Shown here: positions 11,841 to 23,726 of the stretch, piece by piece
Layout: every line of letters begins with the position of its first letter
Numbering within the stretch: the first letter of the stretch is position 1
Source: Sisyra terminalis
Lineage: Eukaryota; Arthropoda; Insecta; Neuroptera; Sisyridae
DNA length: 64,000 bases
Direction of reading: 5' to 3'
NCBI GenBank assembly: GCA_958496175.1
Contig: OY292278.1
Location: 7,564,001 to 7,628,000 of the forward strand
Translations under genes and position numbers: made by a program
The notes under the pieces: model-generated
Database searches by the model: none
Seen by the model: only the letters and a program-made list of their open reading frames with translations
What the model was told of the DNA's origin: nothing

Positions 11841-11857
11841 TGCTAGACCCTTTAAAC

Positions 11858-12821
11858 TAAAGTTGCAGGAGGAAGAAGTTGCATGTAGTTTATCATTCAA
11901 AAAAAGCTTTAACCCTTAGTTTTAAAGGTGCAGAATTGATACAAAATTTTGCATTAACGTCAAGTCGTTAATATACAATTCTTTTACAATAAAAAACGAT
12001 GTTTTTGGACTTCTTATCTATACAAATACCAAAAAGAAATCTAATAAGTTAACGTAAATGATTACGCAGACTTATCGGGGGAAAAAAAATGCTAAATTTG
12101 GTAAACTTTCACGCGACATTGTTGCATCTTTGAACCTTTTGAAACAAGTCCACCTTATTAAATCACTGAATTATCACCGAACTATAGTCACGCATTTATT
12201 TATCTCTGAATTATAATTAACCTCATACAGTTAAATATCCAAATCTAACGACAGAAGAAAAAAATAACGTAGCCTCAATGATTACATTAAAAAAGAAAAT
12301 TTTCCATATTTCCAAAGTAGAAATTTTCTTACCAATATAGTTTATCTGGTATTTGGCATACGAGTTATTATTAATCGGCTTATCACAAACATTTCCTAAA
12401 TGATAATTTTTTTCTCTCTGTATAATTTCTAGATTTTTATTTCCCATATTCATCATTGCGATGCTGTGGGTTTTCAAGTCATTCCAAATTGAAAATTTGA
12501 CCTTTTTGTTGAGAATTTGTAAAGATTCTGCATCACAAATTGTTCAGTTTCTTTTTTTTTTTGCAAATAAGACGATTATATATCAAATTGTCATAAATTT
12601 TGTTGGTAACACCAATTTTACAGTTAGAAAATATTAAGTTGTAAATTATTAAATTTATGGACGGTTGATGGTAATTGCTGCAGGTGAAATTGCAATGGAT
12701 GTTTGTTTGTATGAAAAAAAGCACTGTAGTTATTTGAAACATTAAAACAATTTTATATTTAATTTCGATCAGGGAAGATGGATCATTGATGGGTGTCTGG
12801 AATGAGAAGTATGTGTGGTAT
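11858..12821. other. AT-rich DNA, no gene recognised
   Basis: No gene or repeat that I recognise. Confidence 0.5.
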
Positions 12822-15191
12822 ATAGTCCAAGAGCCAGTAACACAAGCTTCATGAAGTGTTTGATGCACCTTGAAATTTTGTAAGGCTAATATCAATGGGA
12901 TGAGAAGTAGGAATACCTGTGTTTGCATAACCCAACCCGGGACACCAGGTACTGCGCATGGGTGAAAGGTGTAATAATATACATAAGCCAAAAAAAGTGT
13001 TTGATTCACAGGCCAACAAACGTTAATCGAAAGTTTAGGTAATTTTAAATCAGAATCCAAGATGGCAGACACTTTTAGAGGGGTTTACATATAATTAATG
13101 CCCTCCAAAGTTGATTTTTTTTTAATACAAAATGAAGTGTTTGATTCACTCTGAAATTTGAACAGCTTATTAATTAAATATTTAAGATTTTAATTACAAA
13201 AAGCCAGACAGTTTTGCTGGGGTTTAACTATCGGTAGACGTAAAAACTTTTATTTAAAATAGAAAGAGATAGGCTGCGTATGGTTGGCGGAGTGAGCGAG
13301 AGGGCCGATCACCACTGTAGCTGACTTTGTATTGCTTTTTGAAACTTGTAAAATTCGAAAAGCATAACCGGTGATAATCTAGAATATAATGTAATGTCGA
13401 ATCACATTAGAAATCCGTCAAAAATATAATTTAAAGTACTGTGATGTGATTTTACCATTAGAAGTGTCTTCTAATGAAGATTATCACCGGTTATGCTATT
13501 CGAATTTTACAAGTTTGAAAAAGCAATACAAAGTCAGCTACAGCGGTGATCGGCCTTCTCGCTCACTCCGCCAACCATACGCAGCCTATCTCTTTCTATT
13601 TTAAATAAAAAAATTTACGTCTGCCGATAGTTAAACCCCAACAAAACTGTCTGGCTTTTTGTAATTGAAATCTTAAATATTTAATTAATAAGCTGTTCAA
13701 ATTTCAGAGTGAATCAAACACTTCATTTTGTATTAAAAAAAAATCAACTTTGTAGGGCATTAATCTATATATATACTTATATATAAAATTCTTACGTCTG
13801 TCTGTACATTTCGATTTTGAACCCAATTTTAGGGTAAATATTTGTTTCAAGAGGCCCTTACTCCAAATTTAACATTTTTAAAATTTTTGTCTGTCTGTCT
13901 GTCTGTGTGTCCCGATTTAACTAAAGAACGGAACAACCAAATTTAATGAAATTTGGTATTAAGATACAACCCAATTTCCCACAGACTATAGGCTACTTAT
14001 CATTCCAAAAAAATAATAAGGGAAGGTATTCCTTAGGGATGAAAACATAAATTTTTACTTTAAACATGTGAGTTATATATCATTGGAAAGGTAATTTAAA
14101 GTTAAACAATAATCTGTAAAAATATTTTTAGTTGAACTGACAGAAAGCACAGTAAATTCAATTTAATTTTTAAAAAATTGCCTCTTTGAAACATAAACCT
14201 TTATATATACAAAACACATAGTTGATGTTAATAGCGTAATGGCTTCTTTTTTTTTAAATTTCTACCCTAAAAGAGTAAAAGGGAGTGACTAAGTTTGTAT
14301 GAGAAAATTTAGAGTTAATCAACAATCGAAATTTTGAATTTAATAAGTGTTAAAAATAAATAAATAATGAATTAATAATGAATTAATAATAAATGTCGGT
14401 TTTTGTTATGTCATTTTAATAACAACATTTTAAATAACGTCGTTTCACTTAATTAGATATGAAAGTGTAGGAAGTAGGTACTTATACCAAATACCAAAGA
14501 GGCAGTTTTTAATTTTTGTTTGTTTTTCACACAATCAAACTTTTTTAAAATTTAATTTTTATAAACCAATGATTGTGACCTGGAGCAATTATTTAACCTT
14601 AAGGGAGCAATTTTTTGTCATATATTTCATTATCAATCAAAAAATAAAATCTTCCAAACCAACTTTCCTTCGGTATTTAGAAAAACTTGAAAATCAATTA
14701 TTGTTATTGAAAATAAATAAAATATTCGAATTTCCTTCCACGCTTTCTATCTATTTCCAACATATCTATTTACGTTACGCAGACGAAGTCGCGGGGATCA
14801 GCTAGTATCTTATATATTGTATACACAGTATTTAACATTTGTTTATCATAATGTCAATTTGTAAATCTTTATTATCGAAAAATTTGTATTAAAAAAAAAT
14901 CAACTTTGGAGGGCATTAATTATATGTAAACCGCTTCAAAAGTGTCAGCCATCTTGGATTCTGATTTAAAATTACCTAAGCTTTCGATTAACGTTTGTTG
15001 GCCTGGAATCAAACTCTTTTTTTGGACTTATATTTTATTACACCTTTCACCCATGCGCAGTACCTGGTGTCTCGGGTTGGGTTATGCAAACACAGGTATT
15101 CCTACTTCTCATCCCATTGATATTAGCCTTACAAAATTTCAAGGTGCATCAAAAACTTCATGAAACTTGTGTTACTGACTCTCAGACTAAT
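12822..15191. mobile_element. Large foldback element, interrupted by a Helitron
   Basis: The left arm (about 12822-13377) is the inverse of a right arm in two parts (about 13483-13763 and 14885-15191). Arms share, for example, GTTACTG(G/A)CTC at the outer tips, CACCCATGCGCAGTACCTGG, CAAGATGGC(A/T)GAC, and near the centre CATAACCGGTGATAAT. The right arm is split by the Helitron at 13764-14805 plus about 80 bp that include the right tip of a D-family element. Matching reading frames in both arms begin MSAILDSDLKLPKLSINV, but this is expected of an inverted duplication; one arm is frameshifted and no domain is recognisable. Confidence 0.85.
13764..14805 (+). mobile_element. Non-autonomous Helitron, H family, copy 1
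   Basis: It starts TCTATATATATAC..AAATTCTTACGTCTG and ends CGCAGACGAAGTCGCGGGGATCAGCTAG. The TC start, CTAG end, a short 3' stem-loop (GC-a-GAC-gaa-GTC-GC) and the insertion between A (13763) and T (14806) without duplication are all Helitron traits. No Rep or helicase sequence is present. Part of the interior (TGATGTTAATAGCGTAATGGCTT) is the truncated start of a tRNA-like block that is complete in other copies. Related copies lie at 44673-45426, 49076-50606, ending at 57141 (minus) and ending at 58845. Confidence 0.85.
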
Positions 15192-15994
15192 AGGATTTGT
15201 TGGCAGGTTGATGTACTGAAGATGAACCGGACGTCTTTGGCACATCGTAAAAGTTGCCGATTCACGATTTATTGCCACAATAAACAATTACATGTCTGTA
15301 ATATGAGCATTTGCAAACGGTAAAGACAATGACAAGGCAAGTAAAATATCATTGATAGAATATTGTGTGCATTTAATAAACGTATACATACATATGTGAG
15401 AGATTGCTGACATAAATATTTGAACTAGTTTGGGACAATGATCCGAGAAAGAGAAGGCGTTCTCCCCCGGCGTGGTGGTCCAAGTGAGAAACGGCCACTC
15501 ATTGGGGCGGTGCACACTTTACAAATTTGAATTTTTCTCCTCGCGATCGTAACAGATATGATATTTGGAAAGTGGTGATCATATTTAAAATATTCGATTG
15601 GTTTTTCTGTGTGCTTCCTCCAAACGCATGGTTAGCTGAAGAGCTCTTTAAGACTCATCATTCATTCAGTCCACGGCTTCTGCCTCTGTTGGTTCCGATG
15701 CAAAGAGCTTAAGTCACCACAAACCGATAATTGGATCGGTTCAGTTTTACGAGCATAGGATTTTTTTTTTATTTGTGATTTTTGTGCCACATTTCCATCC
15801 ATACAACTAGTAAGTATACAATTTTTTTTTCTCTTAATTTCATTGGTCATCAAAAATTTATTTTAACTAAGCGAAAATCAATGAATACATCAACTAAGGA
15901 CATTGCTCTCTCCAATCAAAATTTTAAAATTTCAATGTTAATTTATTCAAAATTTTCATGTCAAGGTTTATCAACGACTTAAGCTGTGATTTGC
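15192..15994. other. Probably unique DNA, no gene recognised
   Basis: A less AT-rich patch lies at 15430-15720 (for example GGCGTTCTCCCCCGGCGTGG). I cannot assign any reading frame there. Confidence 0.45.
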
Positions 15995-17293
15995 GATTAA
16001 TATTAATCTTTTACCGTCAATTTAAATAATTAATTATTCAAAACCATCGACAATAAATTTTAAGTTCAATTTACTACATTGGACTCTAATTATTGAGGTA
16101 ATTTCAGGCTTACCTCTAAAAATTAACACTTCCTAAATAGAAATTATAAGACTTAAGTATCAGTCCCAGTATAAAAATTAAATTTTCCGAAAAACTCAAA
16201 AAATTTCCAAAATTTAATGCCTCAGAGTTGATTGCATTTCCTGGGTTCTCACTTCCCCTAATTATTACCAAGTAGCTGGGCGAACCTTAGCAACCGATGC
16301 ACTAGGTGCTTTTCGACTATATCAGTTCCAAGGATTCATTTTCCTCTTCTTCTAGACAGATCTTAAGTATTCTTTGATCTTTTACCGTTAATTTAAATAA
16401 TTAATTATTCAAAACCAACGACAAATTTTTTTTTTAATTTTAAGTTCAATTGATTACTTTGGACTCTAATGTTTGAGATAATTTCAAGCTGATTTTTGAC
16501 TTAAATTTTCTGGCGATTGACTTGAAGAAAATTTCTTAAATACATCCAGGTAAATATTCAAAGAACTCAGGAAAATAATGGAGAAAAAGATTTGAATTTT
16601 TGGTTCAAAGAACCATAATTCTGCAAGGAAGAAATTGAGTAGATATTTAAATCATTTATTTTGAAAACAGTCTAAGTCATTTAAAGAAAACAACCTTATA
16701 AGTTTTAGGGTGGTTTCATTATTTATATTAAGTTGGTTTTTTTCAAGATAAGATTAATTGAACCTTAAAATTACAGCCTCAGGGTTGACTGCATTTTCTG
16801 GGTTCCCACTTCCCCTAATTATCACCAAGTAGTTGGGTGAACCTTAGCAACCGATACACTAGGTGCTTTTCGACTTTATCAGTTCCAAGGATTCATTTTC
16901 CTCTTCTTCTAGACAGATCTTAAGTATTTTTTGATCTTTTACCGTCAATTTAAATAATTAACTATTCAAAATCAACGACAAAATTTTTTTTTAATTTTAA
17001 GTTCAATTTACTACATTGGACTCTAATTTTTGAGATAATTTCAACCTTACCTCTAAACATTAACACTTCATACAAATAAATTTAAGACTTAGGTATCGGT
17101 TCCAGTGTATAAATTAAATTTTCCGGAAAACTCAAAAAAATTCCCAAATTTAATGTCTCAGGGTTAATTGTATTTTTTGGGTCCCCACTTCACCTAATTA
17201 TTACCAAGTAGCTGGGCGAACCTTAGCAACCGATGCACTAGGTGCTTTTCTACTATATCAGTTCCAGGGCTTTATTTTCTTCTTCCTCTAGAC
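15995..17293. repeat. E-repeat array, direct units forming the left side of a palindrome
   Basis: Three direct units begin near 15995, 16378 and 16935 with TCTTTTACCGT(T/C)AATTTAAATAA. Each carries the ordered words TAATTATTACCAAGTAGCTGGG, ACCTTAGCAACCGAT(G/A)CAC and TAGGTGCTTTT(C/T)GAC. The second unit contains an extra segment (about 16490-16780) whose inverse closes the other side of the palindrome at 18300-18560. No coding function is apparent. Confidence 0.75.
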
Positions 17294-18560
17294 ATAAGTT
17301 GGGCCCTAAGTTTACAAACTTAGGGCCAAACTTATATAAAATACCTGAAACCTGCCTGGAAGAGGGAAATTAAGCTCTGTAACTGATATAGTCGAAAAGC
17401 ACCTAGTGCATCGGTTGCTTAGGTTCACCCAGCTACTTGGTAATAATTAGGGGAAATGAGAACCCAGGAAATACAATTAGCCCTGAGGCTGTAAATTTTG
17501 GATTTTTTTTTTGAGTTTTCCGGAAAATTTAATTTATATACTGGAACTGATACTTAAGTCCTATAATTTATATACAGGAAGTGTTAATGTTTTGAGGTAA
17601 GCTTGAAATTATCTCAAAAATTAGAGTCCAAAGTAATAAATTGAACTTAAAATTAAAAACATTTTTTGTCGTTGGTTTTGAATTATTAATTATTTAAATT
17701 AACGGTAAAAGATTAAAAAATACCTAAAACCTAATCAAAATAAGATTTTTTCGCTGACTTTGAACAGTTATACTGTGTATACAATATATAGGATATATTG
17801 CGGTCCAATTTATGTAGTATAATCTGATATAATAATATATAAAGATCATACCATAAACATAAATGTGAACAGAAGTTCAAACAAAAATATTCGTGACGTA
17901 TTACCCAGATACGTATTTCGATTGCCAAGCAATCTTCCTCAGTGGTCATCAAGTAGTTCGGGCAAGACAATCGAAATACGTATCTGGGCAATACGTCACG
18001 AATATTTTTGTTTAAACTTCTGTTCACATTTATGTTTATGGTATGATCTTTATATATTATTATATCAGATTATACTACATAAATTGGACCGCAATATATC
18101 CTATATATTGTATACACAACATAGTTAAAACTTGTCTAGAAGAAGAGGAAAATGAATTCCTGGAACTGATAAAGTCGAAAAGCACCTAGTGCATCGGTTG
18201 CTAAGGTTCGCCCAACTACTTGGTGATAATTAGGGGAAGTGGGAACCCAGAAAATGCAGTCAACCCTGAGGCTGTAATTTTAAGGTTCAATTAATCTTAT
18301 CTTGAAAAAAATCAACTTAATATAAATAATGAAACCACCCTAAAACTTATAAGGTTGTTCTGCTTAAATGACTTAGACTGCTTTCAAAATAAATGATTGA
18401 AATATCTGCTCAGTTTCTTCCTTGCAGAATTATGGTTCTTTAAACCAGGGGATTCAAATCTTTTTCTCCATTCTTTTCTTGGGTTCTTTGGATATGTACT
18501 AGGATGTATTTTTGAAATTTTCTTAAAGTCCATCGCCAGAAAATTTAAGTCAAAAATAAG
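16490..18560. repeat. 2-kb palindrome of E repeats
   Basis: The left arm (16490-17293) is inverted in 17336-18560. Outer tips match (TTAAATTTTCTGGCGAT against ATCGCCAGAAAATTTAA). The centre (17294-17335) is itself a near-perfect hairpin: a 12-bp stem GGCCCTAAGTTT around a 2-nt loop, extended to 20 bp with one mismatch. The right arm is longer because a D-family element (17736-18118) is inserted in it. Confidence 0.85.
17736..18118. mobile_element. D-family foldback, short form
   Basis: The left end is CAAAATAAGATTTTTTCGCTG, followed by GTATACAATATATAGGATATAT and a long run ending GCCAAGCAATCTTCCTCAGTGG. After a short centre (about 17950) the same sequence runs back inverted to ATATCCTATATATTGTATACACA. 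The last 30 bp or so of the right end are missing. Other copies lie at 29407-30032, 44344-45527 and 63471-64000. Confidence 0.88.
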
Positions 18561-19153
18561 AGGATTGATTGGTTTACAGAGTCATGAATTCTTCCTCAAT
18601 TTATCGGAATTTATAAGCAAAAATTAATGGTAAAAAAGATCTATTATTGCATTTTTATTTCAATTATTAATCAAGTTAAAATCTATGGGGGGAAATACAA
18701 AGGAGGATAATTACATACGTCTAAAATTCTTCGGGCAAGCAAAAAAATAATTGAACCGTTTTCTTTGAAAATGGGGTAAGTTAAACTACCTTAAAATAAG
18801 GTTGTTCTCCTTAATTGACTTAGACTGTTTTCAAAATAAATGATTTAAATATCTTCTCAATTTCTTCCTTATTATTAATTTCTTCCAATTATTTTCTTGG
18901 GTTCTTTGGATATTTACCAGACTGTATTTTAGAATTTTTTTTAAAGTCAATCGCCAGAAAATTTAAGGTCGTTAATGAGAGGGTTGACAAAAAGTAATGG
19001 TAAAAAAGATCTATTATTGCATTTTTAATTCAATTATTAATAAAGTTAAAATCTATGGGGGTGGGAATACGAACGAGGTTAATTATATACCTAAAATTCT
19101 TCGAGCAAGTAAAAAAAATAATTGAACCGTTTTCTTTGAAAATGGGGTAAGTC
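18352..19153. repeat. Imperfect tandem duplication
   Basis: GGTTGTTCT(G/C)CTTAA..GACTTAGACTG recurs at about 18352 and 18799. A second shared block, GGTAAAAAAGATCTATTATTGC..TTGAAAATGGGGTAAGT, occurs at 18627-18781 and 18998-19152. The second copy lacks about 80 bp. The first copy overlaps the right arm of the E palindrome. Confidence 0.75.
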
Positions 19154-19904
19154 AATTTTATATTGAGTGGTAATTTTTGCGGAATTTATCTACAGTGGTC
19201 AAAAAAGGATAAACAGGAACGATCAATTCATGTTCCAGACTTCAATTTTTAGTGTATCAGGAAAATTTTATGACTATTTGCTGTATATTGGAAAATTCCT
19301 CTTCAAAAGTTGGACTTTTAAACTTAAAGGGTTTTTTGAAAATTTTATACTTGATTTTGAAAATGCCGAAAATTTTGATTGGTTTGTTAGACAAAAGAAA
19401 GCATTGGCTTTACGGAAATAAATAAAATATGATATAAATTTATTGAGAAATTCAGATGCAATTTCTTTCTTTCAAGAATTCAATATATGGTAGGAAATTA
19501 TATACATTATATATTTGGCAACAATTTGTAATTTGTTTCGGTGATTTTTTTTTCATTGAAAAGAAATGTTATTCGTACGTTTTACTGGCAAGGTTTTTAC
19601 TTTTTAATGGGTGGTTTTTACCAAAATCGGCTAAAAAAGCAATATTTATGCATTTGGTACTTTCTGAGATGCAAAAATAATTAAGGCTATATAGATCATA
19701 TTGGTTTAATTGATAAATGAATACAGTAACAATTATCCTTAAAAATTATCTGTTCAAATCATTTTATTCAAATTTTTACCCTTAAACCAATTAAAATTGC
19801 TATCATATGGTATACCCAAATGCAAGTGGTATTTACTAAAATGACAATATATTAATGCCACTAAATATTGAGAAATATTATAATATGTTTATAAGAGTGG
19901 TTCA
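19154..19904. other. AT-rich DNA, no gene recognised
   Basis: Open frames at 19167-19421 and 19456-19680 have AT-driven composition and no recognisable domain. Confidence 0.5.
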
Positions 19905-20269
19905 AAAAATTTTTTTTTTTATTTTTCAAGTGCTACTGTTTTAAAAGCTTCTCTTAGGTATAAAACAAATTTCGTCAAAAGCGTAGCTTGATATCTCAAT
20001 TCTTCATGAAGCTCAATAAATTTCTAATTCCCATTTAAATAACATGTAAAAAAAATTTCTACGTTTTTACCCGGTAAAACTAAGTTTTTTTTTTTTTTGA
20101 TATGGATCAATTGCTCTTGTAGGAAATTAAATTCTCTTCAAAAAAGTACTCTAGTCAATTTTTCATAATTCTAATGGGGAAAAAGTTTTCCAAATTAAAA
20201 TAAAAAAAACATTCATAATTCACAGTTTGCAATTCGCCAAAAAAAATTTGCTAAGTATATTATAAATAT
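19905..20269. repeat. Left outer module of the A-family composite
   Basis: It contains TTGTAGGAAATTAAATTCTC..AAAAAAGTACT and TACGTTTTTACC words that are the inverse of the right-hand module at 21321-21620 and of 2700-2880. Together with copy 2 of the A element it makes a larger foldback. Confidence 0.6.
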
Positions 20270-21320
20270 TGGACTGATTCAAAAAACATTAAGATTTTTT
20301 TTTTCTTAATTATATCGAAAATATTGTTGGTAATGACAAAAAAAATTCCTATGAAAGTTTAAGCTCTTAATATTAATATTAAGAGGTGTCGCATTGCAAA
20401 TTTCGATTTTCCGTTTAAATAACATGGGAACAATATTCTCTTGCACTTTGGAATTTTATAGCGCCCGTTTGTGACAATATTTCGGAATGACCAAGATATA
20501 TTCTTGTAGAAAATTGAACAATCCACAAAAAAGGTCCATTACAAATTTTTGATATATTTATTCCTTCAAAAGTTATTCGACGTCAAAGTTGAGCTAAATG
20601 GAAATTTTAATATTTTTCAATTTTTTGACGCAACCATCAATTTTATGAGAAAATTTTATGGGACATTTTTTGTAGAGCACTTATTTTTCTATAACTTATC
20701 TCGCTAAAAGTTTTTGATATTTTTCACAGGTCCTAAGTTAATTGCATTAAACTGAAAATATTCGTAATTTTAATGTTTAAATTGATAATATTCCCTGAAT
20801 TATTATATTTTTAACATAAAAAATATTTTTTTTATTGTAATTAAATAACTTAGGACCTGTGAAAAATATCAAAAACTTTTATGGAGATAAGTTCTAGAAA
20901 AAAAAGTGCTCTACAAAAAATGTCCAATAAAGTATTCTCATAAAATTGATGGTTGCGTCAAAAAATTGAAAAAAATATTAAAATTTCTCTTTAGTTCAAC
21001 TTTGACCTCTAATAACTTTTGAAGGAATAACTATACCAAAAACTTGGTTAGAGACCTTTTTTGTAGATCGTTCAATTTTCTACACGAATATACATTGGGC
21101 ATTCCGAAATATTGTCACCAACGTGAGCTATAAAATTCCAAAGTGCAAGAGAATATTGTTCCCATGTTATGTTTAAATGGAAAATCGAAATTTGCGATGG
21201 AGCACCTCTTAATATTAATATTAAGAGCTTAAACTTTCACAGAATTTTTTTTGTCATTCCCAATAATATTTTCGATATAATTAAGAAAAAAAAATCATAT
21301 TTTTTTTTTGAATCAGTCTA
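20270..21320. mobile_element. A-family foldback element, copy 2
   Basis: Ends are TGGACTGATTCAAAAAA and TTTTTTTGAATCAGTCTA. The palindromic block CTTAATATTAATATTAAG lies in both arms (20364-20385 and 21206-21227). Hairpins at 20504-20528 and 21061-21085 each have one stem mismatch. It has the same layout as copies 1 and 3. Confidence 0.85.
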
Positions 21321-21630
21321 ATAAATAGTCTAGAGTTTGATAAATTTTGAAATAAATACATGCAATCACCAAAAAAGTTTTCAAAAAGTTGAGAAAATTA
21401 TTTCAAATCCATGAAAATTTATTAAAGTATCTTGTAATATTGTCCATTCCTTCAAAAAATTACTTTGAAACTATCTTCGTTCAAATTTGCTACGTAGTGA
21501 GTTTTAAAGCTTAATAACTTTTTACCGGTTAGAATTACAAAAAAACTACCTCAATACTTTTTTGTAGAGAATTGAATTTCCTACAAGAACAGTCGATGAA
21601 AAATTAAAAAAAAAAAAAATTCTTATTTTT
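21321..21630. repeat. Right outer module of the A-family composite
   Basis: Direct match to 2531-2830: ATAAATAGTCT(A/C)GAGTTTGATAA, then TTTTTGTAGAGAATT..TTTCCTACAAGAACAGT. Confidence 0.7.
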
Positions 21631-21639
21631 TTTAATTAC

Positions 21640-22400
21640 CAAACCCCATTATCATTGGAGCTACGAAATATTTTCAACGGGAAACTTTCGACAGGGGAAT
21701 TACATTCCTAGGTGTTAATATATATAATAGACTTGGCCAAAAAAATCGACTTTTTTTTTTTTGTAAAGTATATCGAAAATATTGTTCAAGGTGACAAAAA
21801 AAAATATCGGGAAGGTTTGAGCCCTTAATATTAATATTAAGAAGTCTATCATCTATAATTTTAATTTTTTATTTGTGCTTTCCTTTTTTCGTCAATACTG
21901 CCAAATTATCAAGATAAAAAAATGTATCTACCCATATGTTTATAGAAAATTAAATTCCCTACAAAAAATTTATTTTTGAAAATTTTTGCCAGACACGCCG
22001 TTTTCGAATAATCAAGCTTCAGACATTGATCTAATTTTTAGACTTATCTTCTTTATTTTGGAATTTTGTAACTAACGAACAAATAAATATATGGAAATGA
22101 ATAATATAGATTCTTGAAGGGAATTTAATGCTCTACAAAAAAGGTTTCTTAACGTTTTTACATAAAATCACTTTTTCAAAAGCTATTCACAATTAAAATT
22201 GAAGAAAAAATTAAATTATTGTTTTTTTCGTAGTTTTACCAAATAAAAAGGTAAAAAAAAATTTTTTACATGTTATTTAAATGGGGAAGTAGACATTCAT
22301 TGAGCTTCGTGTAGAATCCAAGATATCAACCTGCGCTTTGGATAGAACTTTTTTCTATGCCTTAGAAAAGCATTTAAGATAGACAAAAAACTTTTTTTTT
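21640..22400. mobile_element. B-family foldback, partial, nested in the A composite
   Basis: It begins TAATAGACTTGGCCAAAAAAATCGAC (21728 on) and continues with TATCGAAAATATTGTTCAAGGTGAC and CCCTTAATATTAATATTAAGAAG, the left arm of the B element seen complete at 25290-26246. After about 22200 it passes back into A-type outer sequence (CATTGAGCTTCGTG..ATATCAACCTGCGCTTTGGA). The leader at 21640-21715 recurs at 24600-24690. Confidence 0.7.
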
Positions 22401-23726
22401 TTTTGGACCACTCTAATGTTTATACTACTTTATTGTTTAGAAAAGAATTTTTTTCTGCTATAGACTCCAATTAGTTACACCTATTCATATTAATTACGTT
22501 GTAATAACTATGGTACACGATGGCTTAGGTTTTAATCAGTCTTCCAATATAATTTCTTCTTAAAAATGCGTCTTAAAATTAAGTGAAAGAGTTCAAGGTA
22601 AACTGAAGAGTTTCTCCTCGCGCTTGTCTCTGAAATTTTCCCTGTCCAAACAAATTATGAAATATCTCTAATACGATTTTCAAGAAATTCAAGTCCTGCA
22701 TTGCATTACATTACTTGATAGATGGGCCCGATGGGCCCATATCCAGTCGATAAGTCGTAATATAGTATTCACTTTCTTCGGCCATTCCTGTTTCAGGTGT
22801 ATGTACAATGAATTCAAGGTCTAGTTCAACGTTCGATACAAAATATATTGTAGAAAGTAGGGCTTATGTAAAAAAAAAAAAAAAAACATTCACTAACAAC
22901 TTTCCACCTGGGACTTTTTCATTGCATTCCCACATAAAACTGTTTACTTATATCAAACCATTATTATTATTATTAAACAGTCGGCGTTTCGATTAATTTA
23001 ATTCTCATCGAATGAATTATGATCAATAATTTTTTTTTGTAAAGCTTCTTCTCGTGCTTAAACTCACCTAGAAACCTAAATCGATTTCCGTGTCGTACAA
23101 AAGTAGCACTTTCCCATTGTGGTCAAATTTTATGTTTTCAACATACAAAACAAATTATTTGTTTGAATAACTGTTTTTTTGTAAATGTTACATTGGAACA
23201 ATATTGGAAATTTGGGATATTTAAACAAATATATAAATTATTTAACTGTTCATCATTTACTTTAAAAGTTAACACATTCGATCGACGAATTTGGTTTCGA
23301 CGGATTGATGTTTATCGATTGCATGTAGGTAATCGATTATCATTATTGATTTGTCTGCATTGCAAAAAATTCTTAATCAAATCGATCAAACTTCAATGAT
23401 TTACTTTCGTTAATTCAACTTTTACTTTCTAACGTTTATTCAATTACATTAATTCACGTACTTGGTTGTTACTATCGATTGATTAACCGCAAACTAAAAA
23501 TAAAATCAATGATGTATTTTTTTTTTGTAATCAAAAATAAAAGTTATTCTTTCCATCTTTATTCCAATGTGACCATATATTTAATTCCTAATATTGTGTC
23601 ATTTTGATTAGTTTGGTTTCAACCCCAATTAATATAGCAATAAATCAAAATCTATTTTTTAAGTATTTTTACAATAAATAAAGAAAAAAAATAGGTTTAA
23701 TTTGGTACAAATGAAATACATATATC
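22401..23726. other. AT-rich DNA, no gene recognised
   Basis: Probably unique DNA with poly-A and poly-T tracts. I see no supported exon. GGGCCCGATGGGCCC at 22724-22738 is a 15-bp perfect inverted repeat of unknown meaning. Confidence 0.45.

Noticed and set aside
12533..13072. A 179-codon minus-strand open frame starting MSAILDSDLK
   Set aside because: It spans one arm of a foldback element and part of its flank, and its counterpart in the other arm is frameshifted. No domain is recognisable. Treated as a chance frame in a repeat.
14569..14805. A frame ending ..HIYLRYADEVAGIS
   Set aside because: The last codons are the Helitron H 3' terminus (CGCAGACGAAGTCGCGGGGATCAGC), not protein-coding DNA.
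17731..18128. Two overlapping frames on opposite strands encoding nearly the same peptide (MNRSLNKNIRDVLPRYVFRL / MNRSSNKNIRDVLPRYVFRL)
   Set aside because: They are a direct result of the D element being palindromic: either strand reads the same. No homologue known to me.
18622..19153. A CRISPR-like or satellite array
   Set aside because: There are only two long diverged copies, with no short regular repeats and spacers. It is a tandem duplication.
22724..22738. GGGCCCGATGGGCCC as a regulatory site
   Set aside because: It is a short perfect inverted repeat, but nothing around it supports a function; chance cannot be excluded.
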